From: Plantago major
Lineage: Eukaryota > Streptophyta > Magnoliopsida > Lamiales > Plantaginaceae
Length of the DNA stretch: 64,000 nt
NCBI GenBank assembly: GCA_026545765.1
Contig: CM048840.1
Span: 4,113,265 to 4,177,264 of the forward strand
Reading direction: 5' to 3'
Both the position numbers and the translations under genes were made by a program. Shown piece after piece: positions 1 through 12,900 of this stretch. Position 1 is the first letter of the stretch, and every line of letters starts with the position of its first letter. The notes under the pieces were generated by a model. It saw nothing but the letters and a program-made list of their open reading frames with translations, was not told the DNA's origin and ran no database searches.

Positions 1-1709
1 TGATACAAGTGTGTTATCTTCATATCAACTTGCTAAAGATAGGGAGAGAAGAACAAACAAGAGAGTTCCAGATATGTATAGTTATGGAAAGGTTGGAAAA
101 TCCTACGATGTTGCATATGCTCTCTCGATTCTTTGAAGACATCAATTATTGAGAACGAAGCACTTATCAAGAAGCTATCGTTGCTCGGCGGTGAAAAGTG
201 GATCTGACTATTCATGAGGAGCTTGCATCCCTGGAAAAGAATGATACTTGGGATATTGTTTCTATACCTAAGAACAAGAAACTTGTGGGATGCAAGTGGA
301 TTTTCAAGAGAAAGACTAAGGCGGTGTTGAGAATTGATTAGATTCAAAGCAAGGCTTGTAGCAAGAGGCTTTACGAGAAAGAAGGTATAGATTACACTGA
401 AATCTTTTCACCTGTGGTAAAGCATGTCTCTATCAGGATTCTCTTGGCCATGGTGACTCAATGGGGCTTACAACTTCAACAGATGGATGTTAAAACAGCA
501 TTTCTACATGGACTGCTAGAGGAAACAATTTATATGAAAATTCCTGAAGGTGTGCATCTGAGAAGACAAAAAACAAAGCATGTTTATTGAAAAGGTCTTT
601 GTATGAGTGCAGAACAAAGCCCTACTTGATGGTATAAGAGGTTTGATGAATTTATGAGCTCTATACAATTTATCAGAAGCAGGTATGACAGTTGCATTTA
701 TTATTCAGATGTTTCTAGTGAAAACTGCATCTATCTGCTACTATATGTTGATGATATCTTAATAGCTGGGAAGTCTATTGATGAAATTAGTGTGTTAAAG
801 TCTAAATTGAGCTCAGAATTTGAAATGAAAGATCTAGGAGCTGCAAGTAGAATACTGGGAATGGATATTAGTAGCATGAACATGATGGAAGTCTATTTCT
901 CTCTCAGTCTGCATATTTGACTAAGGTTCTTGCTAAATTCAATATGAACATATCTAAGCCTACTACTGTACCAATCAACCCTGGTACTAAACTATCTATG
1001 AGTCAGTGTCCTGCAACTCAGACTGAAATGTATGAAATGAATAGAATACCATATGCAAATGCAGTGGAAAGCATAATGTATTCAATGATCTGCTGAGAAC
1101 GATCTTGCTTTTTCTATGAGTGTTATAAGTAGATTTATGAGTAATCCAGGTATGGTGCATTGGAATACAGTGAAAGGTGTTCTCAGATATATTAAAGGGA
1201 CTATTCATTATGGTCTAAAGTTTACAGCCACTGAAGATTCAGATATGCCATTGAAAGGTTTTGTTGATGCAGATTTTGCATCTAATGTGGATACTAGAAA
1301 ATCAGTTACTGGTTTTGTGTTTACCTTATTTGGTACAGCAATCTCATGGAAGTGTTCCCAGCAGTCTATTGTTGCATTATCTACAACTGAGGCTGAGTTT
1401 ATTGCAGTAACTGAGGGAATTAAAGAGGCTATATGGTTGAATGGGCTGATTAAAGAGTTAGGCATTAATCAAGACTGTGTATATGTGCTATGTGACAACC
1501 AAAGTGCTATTCAATTAGCAAAGCACTAACATTTTCATGAAAGGACTAAGCACATAGATGTAAGGTTGTATTTCATAAGGGACATTATTGATGGAGGAGC
1601 TGTTAAAGTTGAGAAAGTACACACTACTGAAAATGCTGCAGATTCTTTCACAAAGCCATTGTCTGCTGCAAAGTTCAAGCATTGTGCAGAGCTGATAAAT
1701 GTTGGTGAA
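1..1709 (+). mobile_element. Old Ty1/copia element, 3' part of pol (outer element of nest)
   Basis: Decayed copia reverse transcriptase and RNase H. Recognisable family motifs are a QQMDVKTAFLHG block near 480-510, YVDDILIAG near 745-775, and the RNase H signatures SWKCSQQSIVALSTTEAEF near 1345-1400 and HIDVR near 1550. The 5' part lies outside the window. The element resumes at 16915 after the inserted Sirevirus and ends in a 3' LTR at 17580. It is clearly broken many times and is older than the Sirevirus that split it. The motif style suggests the Tork/TNT1 side of the copia superfamily, which is an inference from short motifs only. Confidence 0.85.
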
Positions 1710-3322
1710 TGTTAGGAATATCTGTTTAGATTTTGATCAGCAACCTAATGACTTATCTTAGCTCAGAAAGGTGATTAGTACTCTTAGTTCACTTGAACAC
1801 TGTAAAAGAGGAAACTCACTAAGTATGATAGTCTAGCAAATCTTGTATAGGATGTTAGTCTCGAAATGTAACTTTTATTTTCTGAAGAAGACCAAGAAGA
1901 AGGCATCCGGCGGGAAAAGTTCAGCAATTTGAAGATTTGAAGAGGCACAAGATTCTTTGAAGACGAGGGTTTTCAGATACCTATGTCCGAGATATCTTGA
2001 AGAAACAAGTGTTTGAAACACGTGTTGCAAAAGATATCGAGAATAAAGGTTTACGAGACGAGGAAAGTGCCCACAGATATCTACACTCAGATACCTTGGA
2101 CATAAAATATGCTTCTGAAAAAGAAACATATTATAACAAGTTGTTTAAACAAGTGGTATCTGGAGCTATGATGATCTCTGGAAAAGAACGTGCAAAGCCT
2201 TAGAAAGCTTGCATAGTTCCGTTGGCACTCTGAGACAAAGTGTAATCTGATACATTAAATGCATGTGAGAAATGTACGAACAAAAGTGTAACCGAAGAAG
2301 AAAACAAACACCTTTCTGATTACTATACTCAGATATCAATAGTTTGAATTTATACTGAAAATTCATCTATAAATATCAACACTTAGACTGCACTCAAAAT
2401 TCATCTATAAATATCAACACTTAGACTGCTTGACAAGACACACTGAACACCTTAGATCACTGAACTTATACTGAATACTCACACAAGCTCTCTCAAGCAA
2501 ACTACTTACTTTCAAGCTTTCCGTTGCGACCAAAGCTCTTGATTCTAAGTAGCACAAAAGTTCTAAGTGTCCTGATCCTTAACGAGCATTGTTATCTGTG
2601 AAGGAGTTGAACTAAGATTTCATATCTGAGATTCATTCTCTGGAACACTTACAATAGACTTGGGTCAGTAGAGAACAAGATACCATACATTTAAAAGTGT
2701 ATTAAGTATACTTGATTCATAGAGCTATTCTTAATAACTGAATAAGTTATTTAAGAAGCTCACCTGACAAACAAACCTAAAACCAACACCTTAAACGGCG
2801 TGGAGTACAGGAAGTACTTAGTTTTGGAAACTAAGGAATAACTCCAAGGTTATTGAGCACAGGAAGTACTTAGTTTGGGAAACTAAGGCGACTCAAGGTT
2901 TACGAGTCTGGAAGTACTTGGTGAAAGCGGGTAATAACTCGGAGGAACACTTGGTTGGGAACTGGTGTATTTAGGAATCAAGAAAAGATATCGTAAGGTT
3001 ACCTCATTTATCTTAGTGGATTCTAGGTGCGAGAAAGACCGAAGTGGATTAATTGAAGGATTCGCCACCTTGGATACCACTATAAAAAGACTTGTGTTAT
3101 TTACTCTCTGCAGCTTATTACTTGTTTTACTTATATTGCAAAGTACTTACACTTATCTTGCTGAACACGTGCACTTATCTTAGAAAAGTCTTCCGCTCTC
3201 TGAAATTAAGTATCAGATATCTTCACAAATATCTGAAAAACTGTGCTTATCGACAAGAGTTTTAAAAGACTATTCACCCCCCCCCCCTCTAGTCTTTTAC
3301 TTTGCCGTTATCTGGACCAACA
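1710..3322 (+). repeat. 5' LTR of Sirevirus A
   Basis: 1613 bp, TG...CA termini, near-identical to 15319-16914. It contains repeated GATATC-centred words (near 1990, 2030, 2078, 2330, 2985, 3210) and a C homopolymer near 3280 just before the U5 end. An internal 35-bp stretch beginning ATTCATCTATAAATATCAAC near 2362 is duplicated in tandem near 2398. Confidence 0.92.
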
Positions 3323-3324
3323 AG

Positions 3325-3336
3325 TGGTATCAGAGC
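3325..3336 (+). other. Primer-binding site of Sirevirus A
   Basis: TGGTATCAGAGC two bases after the 5' LTR, complementary to the 3' end of plant initiator methionine tRNA, as usual for copia elements. Confidence 0.9.
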
Positions 3337-3433
3337 AGGAGGTTCCCAAATATACCTGCCTGAACCTAGATAAGTGCCCACTAACTGCTTTTCACCTACA
3401 CTTGATTCGTTTGTTTAGTGCGTTTACTGCAGG

Positions 3434-5666
3434 ATGTCTTTAAGTGACGCCCCAATTCTCAAGCCAGAGTATTATGAGAAATGGAAGAACAATATGATGC
3501 TCCACCTAGAAGCCATCAATGAAGAAATGATCGAAGTAATAAAGAATGGCCCAATAGCCATTCAACAACTCAAGCATGTCATAGAGGTTTCTAATGGTAG
3601 AGACAGAGAACAAAGTGATGGGTCTTCACAGACAGATGAGTCAACCAGCGGGAGACCTGCCAGTCAAGTCATTTACGAACCAAAGTCCAGAGAACTCTAG
3701 ACATCGGAAGATGCCAAGAGAAATCGTTTGGATGGACAGGCTCGTAATATCATCATACGTTCTACTCCAGAGCACATACGATTATAAGCGTAGGGGTGCA
3801 ATGAAAGTGGCACAGGCAGTGATTGAAGAAAATCTACATGCCTTTGAAAAACAAAGGAAAATAAGTTCGAAGTTTTGAAGATAAAATTCCAAAACTTTAA
3901 ACAAGGTCCCTCAGAGACTCTTGAAGAACTAGATTTCCGGTTTACAACACTTATGAGTGACATGGCTGCACTTGGTGAAAGTAATAGATATACCCAGTCA
4001 GAAAAGATTAATACCATTGTGAGAAGTCTTAATCATAATTGGGAACACACAAAGTTTTTCTACTTTAACCAAGAAATGCCAGATATCACTCCTGTGGAAC
4101 TATTCTCTCACCATTACTTTGTGACTATGAAGACAACTCGAAGGAACAAACAAGCGAGAAGTTGCAGTGTTGCTCTAGTTGCTCAAGGAACTTACGAAAG
4201 AAGAAAGGCGAGGATATGTGAGGATGCTCTTCTTTGTAAAGCAAATGGGAAAATATGTCGGTCGAGAAATTGAGAGAAGAAAAGTCAAAGAGAAAGTGAA
4301 AAAGCATCTAGGCTCAAACTATCACGGTACAAAAATATGCAAAGCTCATTGAACTAGCCACTCAAAAGCATCAAATCTTGAGGAAGCGAAAATGATATCT
4401 GTTTCTATTATCGAAACCTAGTCATTTCAAGAAGGATTGTCACGCCTTCAACAAGCTTAAGGCGGTGACAAGAAAGATAGAAGAATCTTCAAAAAGTCGA
4501 AGAGCTATGCTCCTTGAAGAAAGGAAAAGATTCAACTTCAATGGATGCTCTATATTGAATCGATTACGAGGATGAGGATTCGATGATTCCTTGCCTTCCC
4601 TAGAAATATGCGGTGTTTCTCATGAAGTAATTGACTTTGGTCAAAGAAGAAAGAAGTGTGTGGAATGGTGAAGAAATCTTCCCGATATCTCGATATTGAA
4701 CCTTGTCTAATGGTGATGAGGTAACACATCTTTCTGTTATACTTATGAAAGTGATGAAGAAGGAATCAAAGAATGGAAAATCTCGGAAAAGAAATTGATC
4801 TTTACAAAGAGAATTTCTAATGTTCGAACTAGAGCGAAAAATTCGATGAAGAAAAGAATTCTCTTGCAAAGGAAATTTCTCAATTAATCAAGATATCTCG
4901 AGAAAAGGATCTTTGAAAATGCATTTCTCAAGGCTCAGATATCTGAGACCGAAAAGTCACATAAAGAAGCAATGGCTAATCTTCAAAAGAAATGTGAAGG
5001 TCCTTTCTGAGAATAAGGAACTCAAAAAGAAAGAACTATATTTTCAATCTTATGCCAAAGCTAGTGACACTCTTACTGAAGTACAATCTTATTTAAGAGA
5101 TCCTTCAGAAAAGAGAGGACTTCGGTTGGACACACACACAGATAGTTCCACCACTCCGAATAAGAGTAATAAAGGACTAACATTCGTCAGTGCTCAGCAA
5201 GGTGATTCCCAAACAATCTACAGCATCGGTTAGAAAGCTAAGATTGTTGAAAGGCAGTTGCGACCAAGTCTTTGTGGGAAAAACAAGTCCAAAAGAAAAC
5301 TATGGGAAATGTCTCTGAAAAGAAACATAACACTTTGAGAGGTCAATTACCGATGCTATGTCTCTCAAAAGGAAAAATTGCGAGGTAGCAAATTTTCTTA
5401 TGTCACGTTTTCTAAAGAAAATTGATCATCGAGAGACTAGCAAAACTTTGAAGAGATCTCGAACGACGAGTGCTCGGAATGGTATTGGCAATAAATTCAT
5501 CGGGAAACAACTTGCTCACGAATACAAACAAGAGCAAGAACGATGGTTAAAGGCTAGAATTGCTCACAGCAATTATCAGAAGTGGAAGATAAATCAAGCC
5601 ACTGAAAATCTGAATGCGAAATTTAGAAGAAATCAGCTAGGAAAGCTAAGTTTCTTTGGAAAGTAG
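3434..5666 (+). pseudogene. gag region of Sirevirus A (broken)
   Basis: Opens with MSLSDAPILKPEYYEKWK, the usual gag start of this lineage (a residue-rich stretch ending in a YxxW motif used to grip the target). A UBN2-type gag core follows near 3720-4130 (KIKFQNFKQGPSETLEELDF and onward), then a lysine and glutamate-rich coiled-coil-like stretch to about 5660. The region is heavily fragmented. Family assignment rests on position and short motifs. Confidence 0.75.
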
Positions 5667-5899
5667 ACTCGAAATCGGCAGTGTCTGAAAGCACCAAATG
5701 GAGCACCTAGGAACACACCAAGGAAGAAAATAGTTTTTAACAACAATGATACCAATCATTTAACTAAGATTCCTCCTTATGTTGTTGTTAGACAAAGAAT
5801 GTTCCTAAGAAATTCATTCAAAATGGATTCCTCTTGGAAGATTCTTTAGTCCGATAGTTCCATTGTTGGTATGAGAACCTAATCTCTGTTTCTGTTTTA

Positions 5900-8800
5900 T
5901 GCGAGAACACTCTAAAGACTAACTCAAAGTGGCATTTTGATAGTGGATGTGGGAAGCACATGACGAGACAAAAAATCGATTAACTACAAAAGTGCAATGA
6001 TGGACCAATTATCGGGTTTCTTTGGAGGAGATGAAAATCGACCATAGGTTTTGGCAATTTGAAATTAGCCCTCACAATCTACGAAGTACTTCATGTAAAG
6101 GGATTGAAATATAATCTCCTAAGCATGAGTCGACTAGTAGACAAAGGTACTGTCGAGATCAAGTCAAAACTATGTAAAGTGATTGACAATGAGTCAAGCG
6201 AGATCTTGGTTGCAAGGCGTAAAGGAAATCTATGTTGCTGATTGGGCATCCGCTACAACCGAAGAATGTCTCATGGTGAGTCAATCTGGCCACACTGAAT
6301 AAAATTGGCTATGGCATAAAAGAATGAGTCACTTCAATATCAAAACTATGAATAAGCTAGCCAAGAAAGAGTTGGTGATTGGTTTACCCAAAATGGCATA
6401 TAGAAAAGAAGGTGTATGCTCAGCTTGCCAAATGGGAAAACAATCCAAAACATCTTTCAAGTCTAAGACTAGACATTCCAGTGAAAGGCCACTGCAAATG
6501 TTACATATGGATTTGTTTGAATCCTCAGTAACTAGTTATGTAGGAAAGAAGTATGGTCTGGTTGTTGTTGATGATTACTCAAGATTCACTTGGGTTGTCT
6601 TTCTCAAACACAAATCTGATGCAAGAGTTGAGATACCTAACTTGCTGAATAAGCTCGAAGTCATGAAAAATGACAAGGTATACATGTCGAGCAGACCATG
6701 GTACTGAATTTGTGAACCAGTACATCAAAGAGTTTTGTACCTGCAAAGGTATACAACATCAACTATCTTCTGTAAGGACACCACAACAAAATGGTGTTGC
6801 TGAAAGAAAGAATAGGACCCTGAAAGAAGCGGCAAGAACAATGCTTGCTGACACTGAAATAAGTGAAATCTATTGGGTTGAAGTTGTAAACATAGCATGC
6901 TACACTCAAAATAGATGTTTGATTAACAAACACCATGACAAAAGTCCTTATGAGCTTTTCATTGGTAGACTACCTAGTATCAAACATCTAAGGGTGTTTG
7001 GCTGCAGATGTTTTGTTCTTAACAATGGAAAAGAATACTTGAGAACATTTCAACCAAAGGCAGATGAAGGAGTATTTCTTGGTTATTCTCTGAATAGCAA
7101 AGCCTACAGAATCTACAACAAAAGAACACAAAAGATCGAGGAATCTATTCATGTAGTATTCTATGAAGGAAACAAGAAAGTACTCTTGAATGATGATCTC
7201 TCAGATAGGTTCAAAGAACTAATGATTAAAGATTACGAAAAGGATCCTCAGAAGGAAACAATTCTATCATTCAAATAGAGGATGAGTCTGACGATGAAAA
7301 GCAACCTATGCTTAGTAACAACCAGATGACTCTAAGACATGATGAAGAATTTCCTATGAGAATTCCAGAAATGGAACAGGTTACTGAGAACCTTCATCAT
7401 GAAGAGGTATCTGAAAGAAAGTTTCTTTGAAATGCAAGTTCGGATATCTCTAACCTGAAAAGTGTCGGATATCCATGGAATTTCCCATATGTCGGATATC
7501 TCGATCTTTGAAGTATCTCATCAAGATCATATTGATTCACATTCAAATCAAAATGATATTGATCCTACTAGTTCAAAACCCATTATGAAATGGATAAGAA
7601 ATCATCCTGCAAAGGATGTGATTGATCCCATAGACGAGGAGTTAGAACTAGAAGCAATATTTGAAAATGCAAGTTGTCTCTATGGATGTTTCATCTCAAA
7701 ATTGAACGAAAGACAATAGAAGAAGCATTAAAGGATCAAGATTGGATCTCTACAATGCAAGAAGAGTTGGATCAATTTGAGAGAAACAAAATCTGGCTGG
7801 TTCCATTTCTTGTGGAATATCTGTCGGAACCAAGTGGGTTTTCGAAACAAAATGAATGAGTCTGGTGAAATAACGAAACAAAGCTAGGTTGGTTGCGAGG
7901 ATTCACCCAGGTGAAGGACTAGATTTTGATGAATCTTATGCACCGGTTGCAAAATTGGATGCAATAAGACTCTTTCTAACCTTTGCGACTCATAATGACT
8001 TTCTGATTTATCGGATGGATGTCAAGAGTGCATTTCTAAATGGTGAATTTGAGGAAGTCTATGTTGAGCAACCACCGAGTTTTAAGTTCCCTCAGAAAGT
8101 AGGATGGTCTATAAGCTTCAGAAAGCTCTATATGGGCTGAAACAAGCTCCAAGAACATGGTATGATACATTGGCCAGATACCTACTAGAAAGTGGTTTCA
8201 AGAAAGGAGATGTTGATAAAACACTCTTCACATTGAACCATGATGGGAAACTACTTTTAGTTCATGTATATGTTGATGACATTATATTTGGATCTAAAGA
8301 CAAGCAACTTTGTGAAGACTTTGCTGAAATCATGAAATGTAAATTTGAGATGAGCATGAAGGGAGAATTGAATTACTTCCTAGGGCTGCAAGTCAAACAA
8401 CTCAATGATGGAATATTCATTAGTCAAACAAAGTATGCAAAGGATATGCTCAATAAGTTCAATGTAAAGCCTTCTGAAAAGAATGCTAAGATACCAATGA
8501 GCATTGGAACCAAAATGACCTATACTGAATCTGACAAGAGTGTTGAAGAACACAAGTATAGGAAATTGATTGGGTCTCTACTATACCTCACTGCAAGTAG
8601 ACCTGATATTCAATATGCAGTTGGAGTGTGTGCTAGATTTCAGACAACTCCAATGCAGTCACACTACAACATTGCTATGAAGATATTAAGGTATGTAAAA
8701 GTCTTGTAGAAGTTGGATTGTTGTATCCCTAAGATTTTGGATTTAGTTTGGTTGGCTATTCAGATGCCGACTATGCTGGATCATTGCTTGATAGAAAAAG

Positions 8801-9221
8801 CACCTCAAGAACTTGTCAATTTCTTGGTGCTAGATTAATATCATGGTTCAGCAAGAAACAAAATTCAATTGCCACATCTACCACAGAAGCTGAATATATT
8901 GTTGCTGGATGTTGTGCTTCACAGATATTGTGGATACAACAACAACTCAGAGACTATGGACTCAATGAAGATAAAACTCCCATTTTCTGTGACAACACAA
9001 GTGTTATTGCCATAACTCAGAATCCTAAGTTTCATGCAAGAACAAAGCACATTGATGTTAGACACCACTTCATCAGAGACCATGTTGAAAAAGGCAATAT
9101 AGAGATAATCAAGATTGGCACTGAAGACCAACTTGCAGATATCTTCACTAAGCCACTACAAGAAAGTAGATTCTTAGCCTTAAGACACAGTCTTGGACTA
9201 ATGGAGCTACCAAAGAACTAA
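5900..9221 (+). pseudogene. pol region of Sirevirus A: protease, integrase, reverse transcriptase, RNase H (broken)
   Basis: Domains appear in copia order. A protease-type WHFDSGCGKHM near 5930 is followed by the pre-integrase zinc-finger block (HKRMSHFN, CSACQMGKQ) near 6310-6450 and the integrase core with LHMDLF near 6500 and TPQQNGVAERKNRTL near 6780. Reverse transcriptase has [19 protein letters not shown] near 8020 and YVDDIIFG near 8270. RNase H has STTEAEY near 8880 and KHIDVRHHFIRD near 9050, ending LADIFTKPL. Broken in several places but well preserved from about 6300 on. Confidence 0.9.
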
Positions 9222-9982
9222 AAAAAAAAAAAATCACAGAAGAGATATCTGAAGAAGATATCAAAGAAGAGAGAAAAGGTATCTGGGCAGGTATCCGGAG
9301 AAGAGGAATGGAGCAGGTATCCGAAACTAAAGGCTAAAGGTAAAATGGCTATTCAAAGATTTACGAGGCGGGTACTGGATATCTGGATCACTTTCGATGA
9401 GGGAACACAAAGAGAATAGTCTGTTCTGCGATCGACTACTCTCTTGAAATTTGTATTATTTCTATCTTTGTGTAAAACTTGGACAAATACCAAGTGTGAG
9501 ATAAATTCGATGCAAGCAGTGTTCTTGGTCATACGAAGCGTGATTGAAGCTAATAGCCAAAATTCATTAAATGGGCACAATTACACTTGTTGATTGTGAT
9601 CATTCTTTGAAAAGCAATGGTGACCCTTGATGAATTAGGCGATTGATCTGTCTGGCGAGATTAACTCTCGATAAATAGTGGGTATTAAAATTCAGCGGGG
9701 CCCACTATGCATTTAATGCCGAAGCTTTTACTCACGCTTTGCAATTCACGATACTTACACAAAATTAATTTGTATGTATATATACATGGAGATTACATTG
9801 CTATATATATGGGATTTTGGCAAAAGAAATTACTTTTGCCTAATCCGACATCTGACTTGCACAAGAATAGCAAAAACTCATCTTTAACCTCTGCAAATCT
9901 CTATTAGTTTTTCTGCAAATAATTACTAATCTCTCACCCAAATCTCTTTCTCGTTTTTTCAAAAACTTCACTATTTAAAGAG
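9222..9982 (+). other. Spacer after pol of Sirevirus A, GATATC-rich
   Basis: No coding signal. Begins with an A tract after the pol stop, then a cluster of GATATC/GGTATCCG words at 9240-9390 (AGATATCTGAAGAAGATATC and relatives). A TATA-like ATATATATAC near 9778 lies about 200 bp before the next reading frame, so it could be a promoter for the 3' gene; that is inference. Confidence 0.55.
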
Positions 9983-12900
9983 ATGGCTCCCAAACATGCT
10001 TCTTCTCAGAAATCCCAAGTTACTACTAGTACTGCTGAAAAGCAAGCACCAGTGCTAGTTATAACAAACAATCGGTTGATCGGAGAATTGACCACGATCA
10101 TTGGACTTCAAATCACTGGATGATTTGGGGTGGTGCCATGATTGAGGAATATCTGGTAGCTACAATAGAAAACCAGACTGACAGGAAGTTGGTACTTGAT
10201 ATGCTTGAAAAGGTAAAAATCAAGGGCTTTCTATCTGCTCTTCCCAGTGGAGTTTCTTCTTTGGGCGTTACTGAGTTTACAACAACTCCACAATTATTTC
10301 AAGATCTCTGAAGGCACCTTTGAGATAGTGTCTATCAAGACCAAAGTCGAGGACAAGAAATCACATTGGGAAACAACTTTCTGAAATTTGTTTGAACTTC
10401 CAAATCTTGGAAAGGATTTTGAAATTGACACCAAGGATGAAGATCTCCTTGAAGGTGTGAAGCAACTATACAGTAATGTGTGTGATCTTGACAAACCAGA
10501 CACACCCATCGACTTTAAGCTTGGCGACATAAAGACCGACATCTTTTGGTCCTTTGGGATGTGTTGGCATGTATCCTTCACGGAGGCTTGATGGTCTACA
10601 AGGAGGTCTTGACGGATAATCCGAACGCATTTGGATGATGTTGTTCTTGTTGAGTCGACAAGACAAAAGGGAAAACCCTTTTAATTGGGGAAGTACACCT
10701 TCATGAAATTTGTGAAGAAGATCTGAGCTTTGAGCCTAAAATCGTTAAGGGCCTTTGAGCAAAAGCCACGATAAGCTATGGTGAAAATTTGCTACTTCTG
10801 GAATGTCTTGGCATTGACCTCGAGAGGCGGAGATATTTCCAGATAACCTACTCTACAAATATGAGTATACAAACATGATGAAAAAAGGTTCTTGGATCTC
10901 GAAGGTTCGAAGCGAAAAGGCGAAGAGGTATCTAAGGGAAAAGTTGCGACGAAGCCCGAACTTCACGGAAGAAGTCTGGCAAATCGGAAGGCACACCCAT
11001 TGAGGTTGTCGATTCCCGGATACTGACGTCATGCGGATGAACTCATCAATGAAGATGAACTCATCAATCTTGCAAAGAGGCATCGACTCTTGATCAAGTA
11101 GATTGACAGAGAAAGTGCTTTCGAAATGTCAAGACTATGGCGAAAACCTTGCGATGAACTCATAAATCTTTGAAAAACTTCAAACTCTTCTGCGAAGCAT
11201 CGAGGATTGTTGATAACTCTATTCAGTTCGATGTGAATCGGAGGAGAAGATCCGGACCCAAGGTTCTTGAAAAAGTAACCAAGCGAAGGGAAGAACAAAA
11301 GGTCGAGGTTCTTTGAAAGCAACCCATCGAAATTCTTGAGCAAGCACTATAGCAAAGGTTGTTGGTGCCAACACACCATCGAGGAAAATCACGTATAAAC
11401 AACTTCAAGAAGCCACGATGAGTGGTGACCTAGTGTTGGTAGACGATGTCAACACCACACTTAAAAATCTGGAAGAGCTCTCATTGCTCAAACTTACGCT
11501 TCGGACAACCAAAACCACAATGACCACAAGTGGTTGATGAAATGGTAAATGAACTCCATTTCTACATATCACTATACAACATCTTTGAAGAAAATCCACC
11601 AAAGCGGGTTCCCCAACTCCTAGAGGGATCAAGCTGAGACACCTCGAATGATCAAACAAGGAAAGCGAGTCGATCCTTTCGGGAAAGGTCGAAGTACCGA
11701 AACTTCAAACAAAGAAGTCATAATGGAGCAATGAAGACCAAAGCGGAGAAGGTCACAAGTTCGAGACCAATCGGCTGACAATGCTCGGTAGTGAATGGTT
11801 TAACTCTACTTGTGAATTTTATGTTCATCAATCTTGTTACTTATAAAAATTTCTTTATTCTGGTGAATTATAAACAAAAGAACAAGAGGAAGGTGAAAAG
11901 CTTGCCTCGAGAGGCGAGAAGGCTACTACCTCACTGTTAAGGAATCGAGGCATGCTACAGTGATAGAGAATTCCTAAGACATTACTTTTAGGATATTTGT
12001 TAATTCCTTAACTAATCAAGTGGATGTTTCTAATAGGCTCCAAGCGAGAAGGAAAATGATAAGGCTAAAGCTTAACTCATCGGAGAATCGACGGAGACTC
12101 AAAAAGTCTCTGAGGAACAAGTATCTGAGCCTTCTATTGAGAAGGTATATATATATTTCAGATACATATAATCTTCAAAGACAAATCTCTGATCATTTTT
12201 TCTCAAACTAACACTTTCTACTTAACAGGTTCAAAAAGAAGTAGAAGTTGTTGGGGAATTGCCCGCTCAATCCCCACAACAAATGGAAATTGATGAGGCA
12301 TCAAAGCCTTCATCACAAGAAAAATTTCGAGGCGCACAAGTCTACGAGCAACAATATCTGAGCCTCCAATAGTGGAGGTAATTGACCTCTCGGATATCGA
12401 TTTTGTAAATAGAATTTTTCTTGATAAAATTTCCTAAGTGTTATGATTCTCGAGTTCAAAAGAAAGAGGATCTTGAGGATCAGACTTCCAAGTCTCCTCC
12501 TCACACCAAGATATCTGAGGCACCTGGACCTCAGTAGTCCAACCTTTCTGCCTGTGTTGTGTTGCACAGGTAACACAGATACTTGACTACTCTAAAACTC
12601 AGATATCTACACAAGTTTTGAAACTAATTCAAAACTCTCTCTTTCAGGCTCAAAGTCGTGCCAAGAAGGAGTCAAATGATGACTATGAAAACCTTCTTCC
12701 CTTCTTCAAGACTCATACCTTGCCAAAGCATATTCAATGCTTCAAGAAATGGCAAAGGTTAAGGTGCTCTGATCTCTCTGAAATACTGAGAATCACAGAT
12801 CAACCAACAAGGCGAGCACGAGCTCTTGATCAGGAAAACTATATCCACGCAATGTTCCCTACTGAACAATATCAAGTTTCGACCTTAATGCGTAAGGATT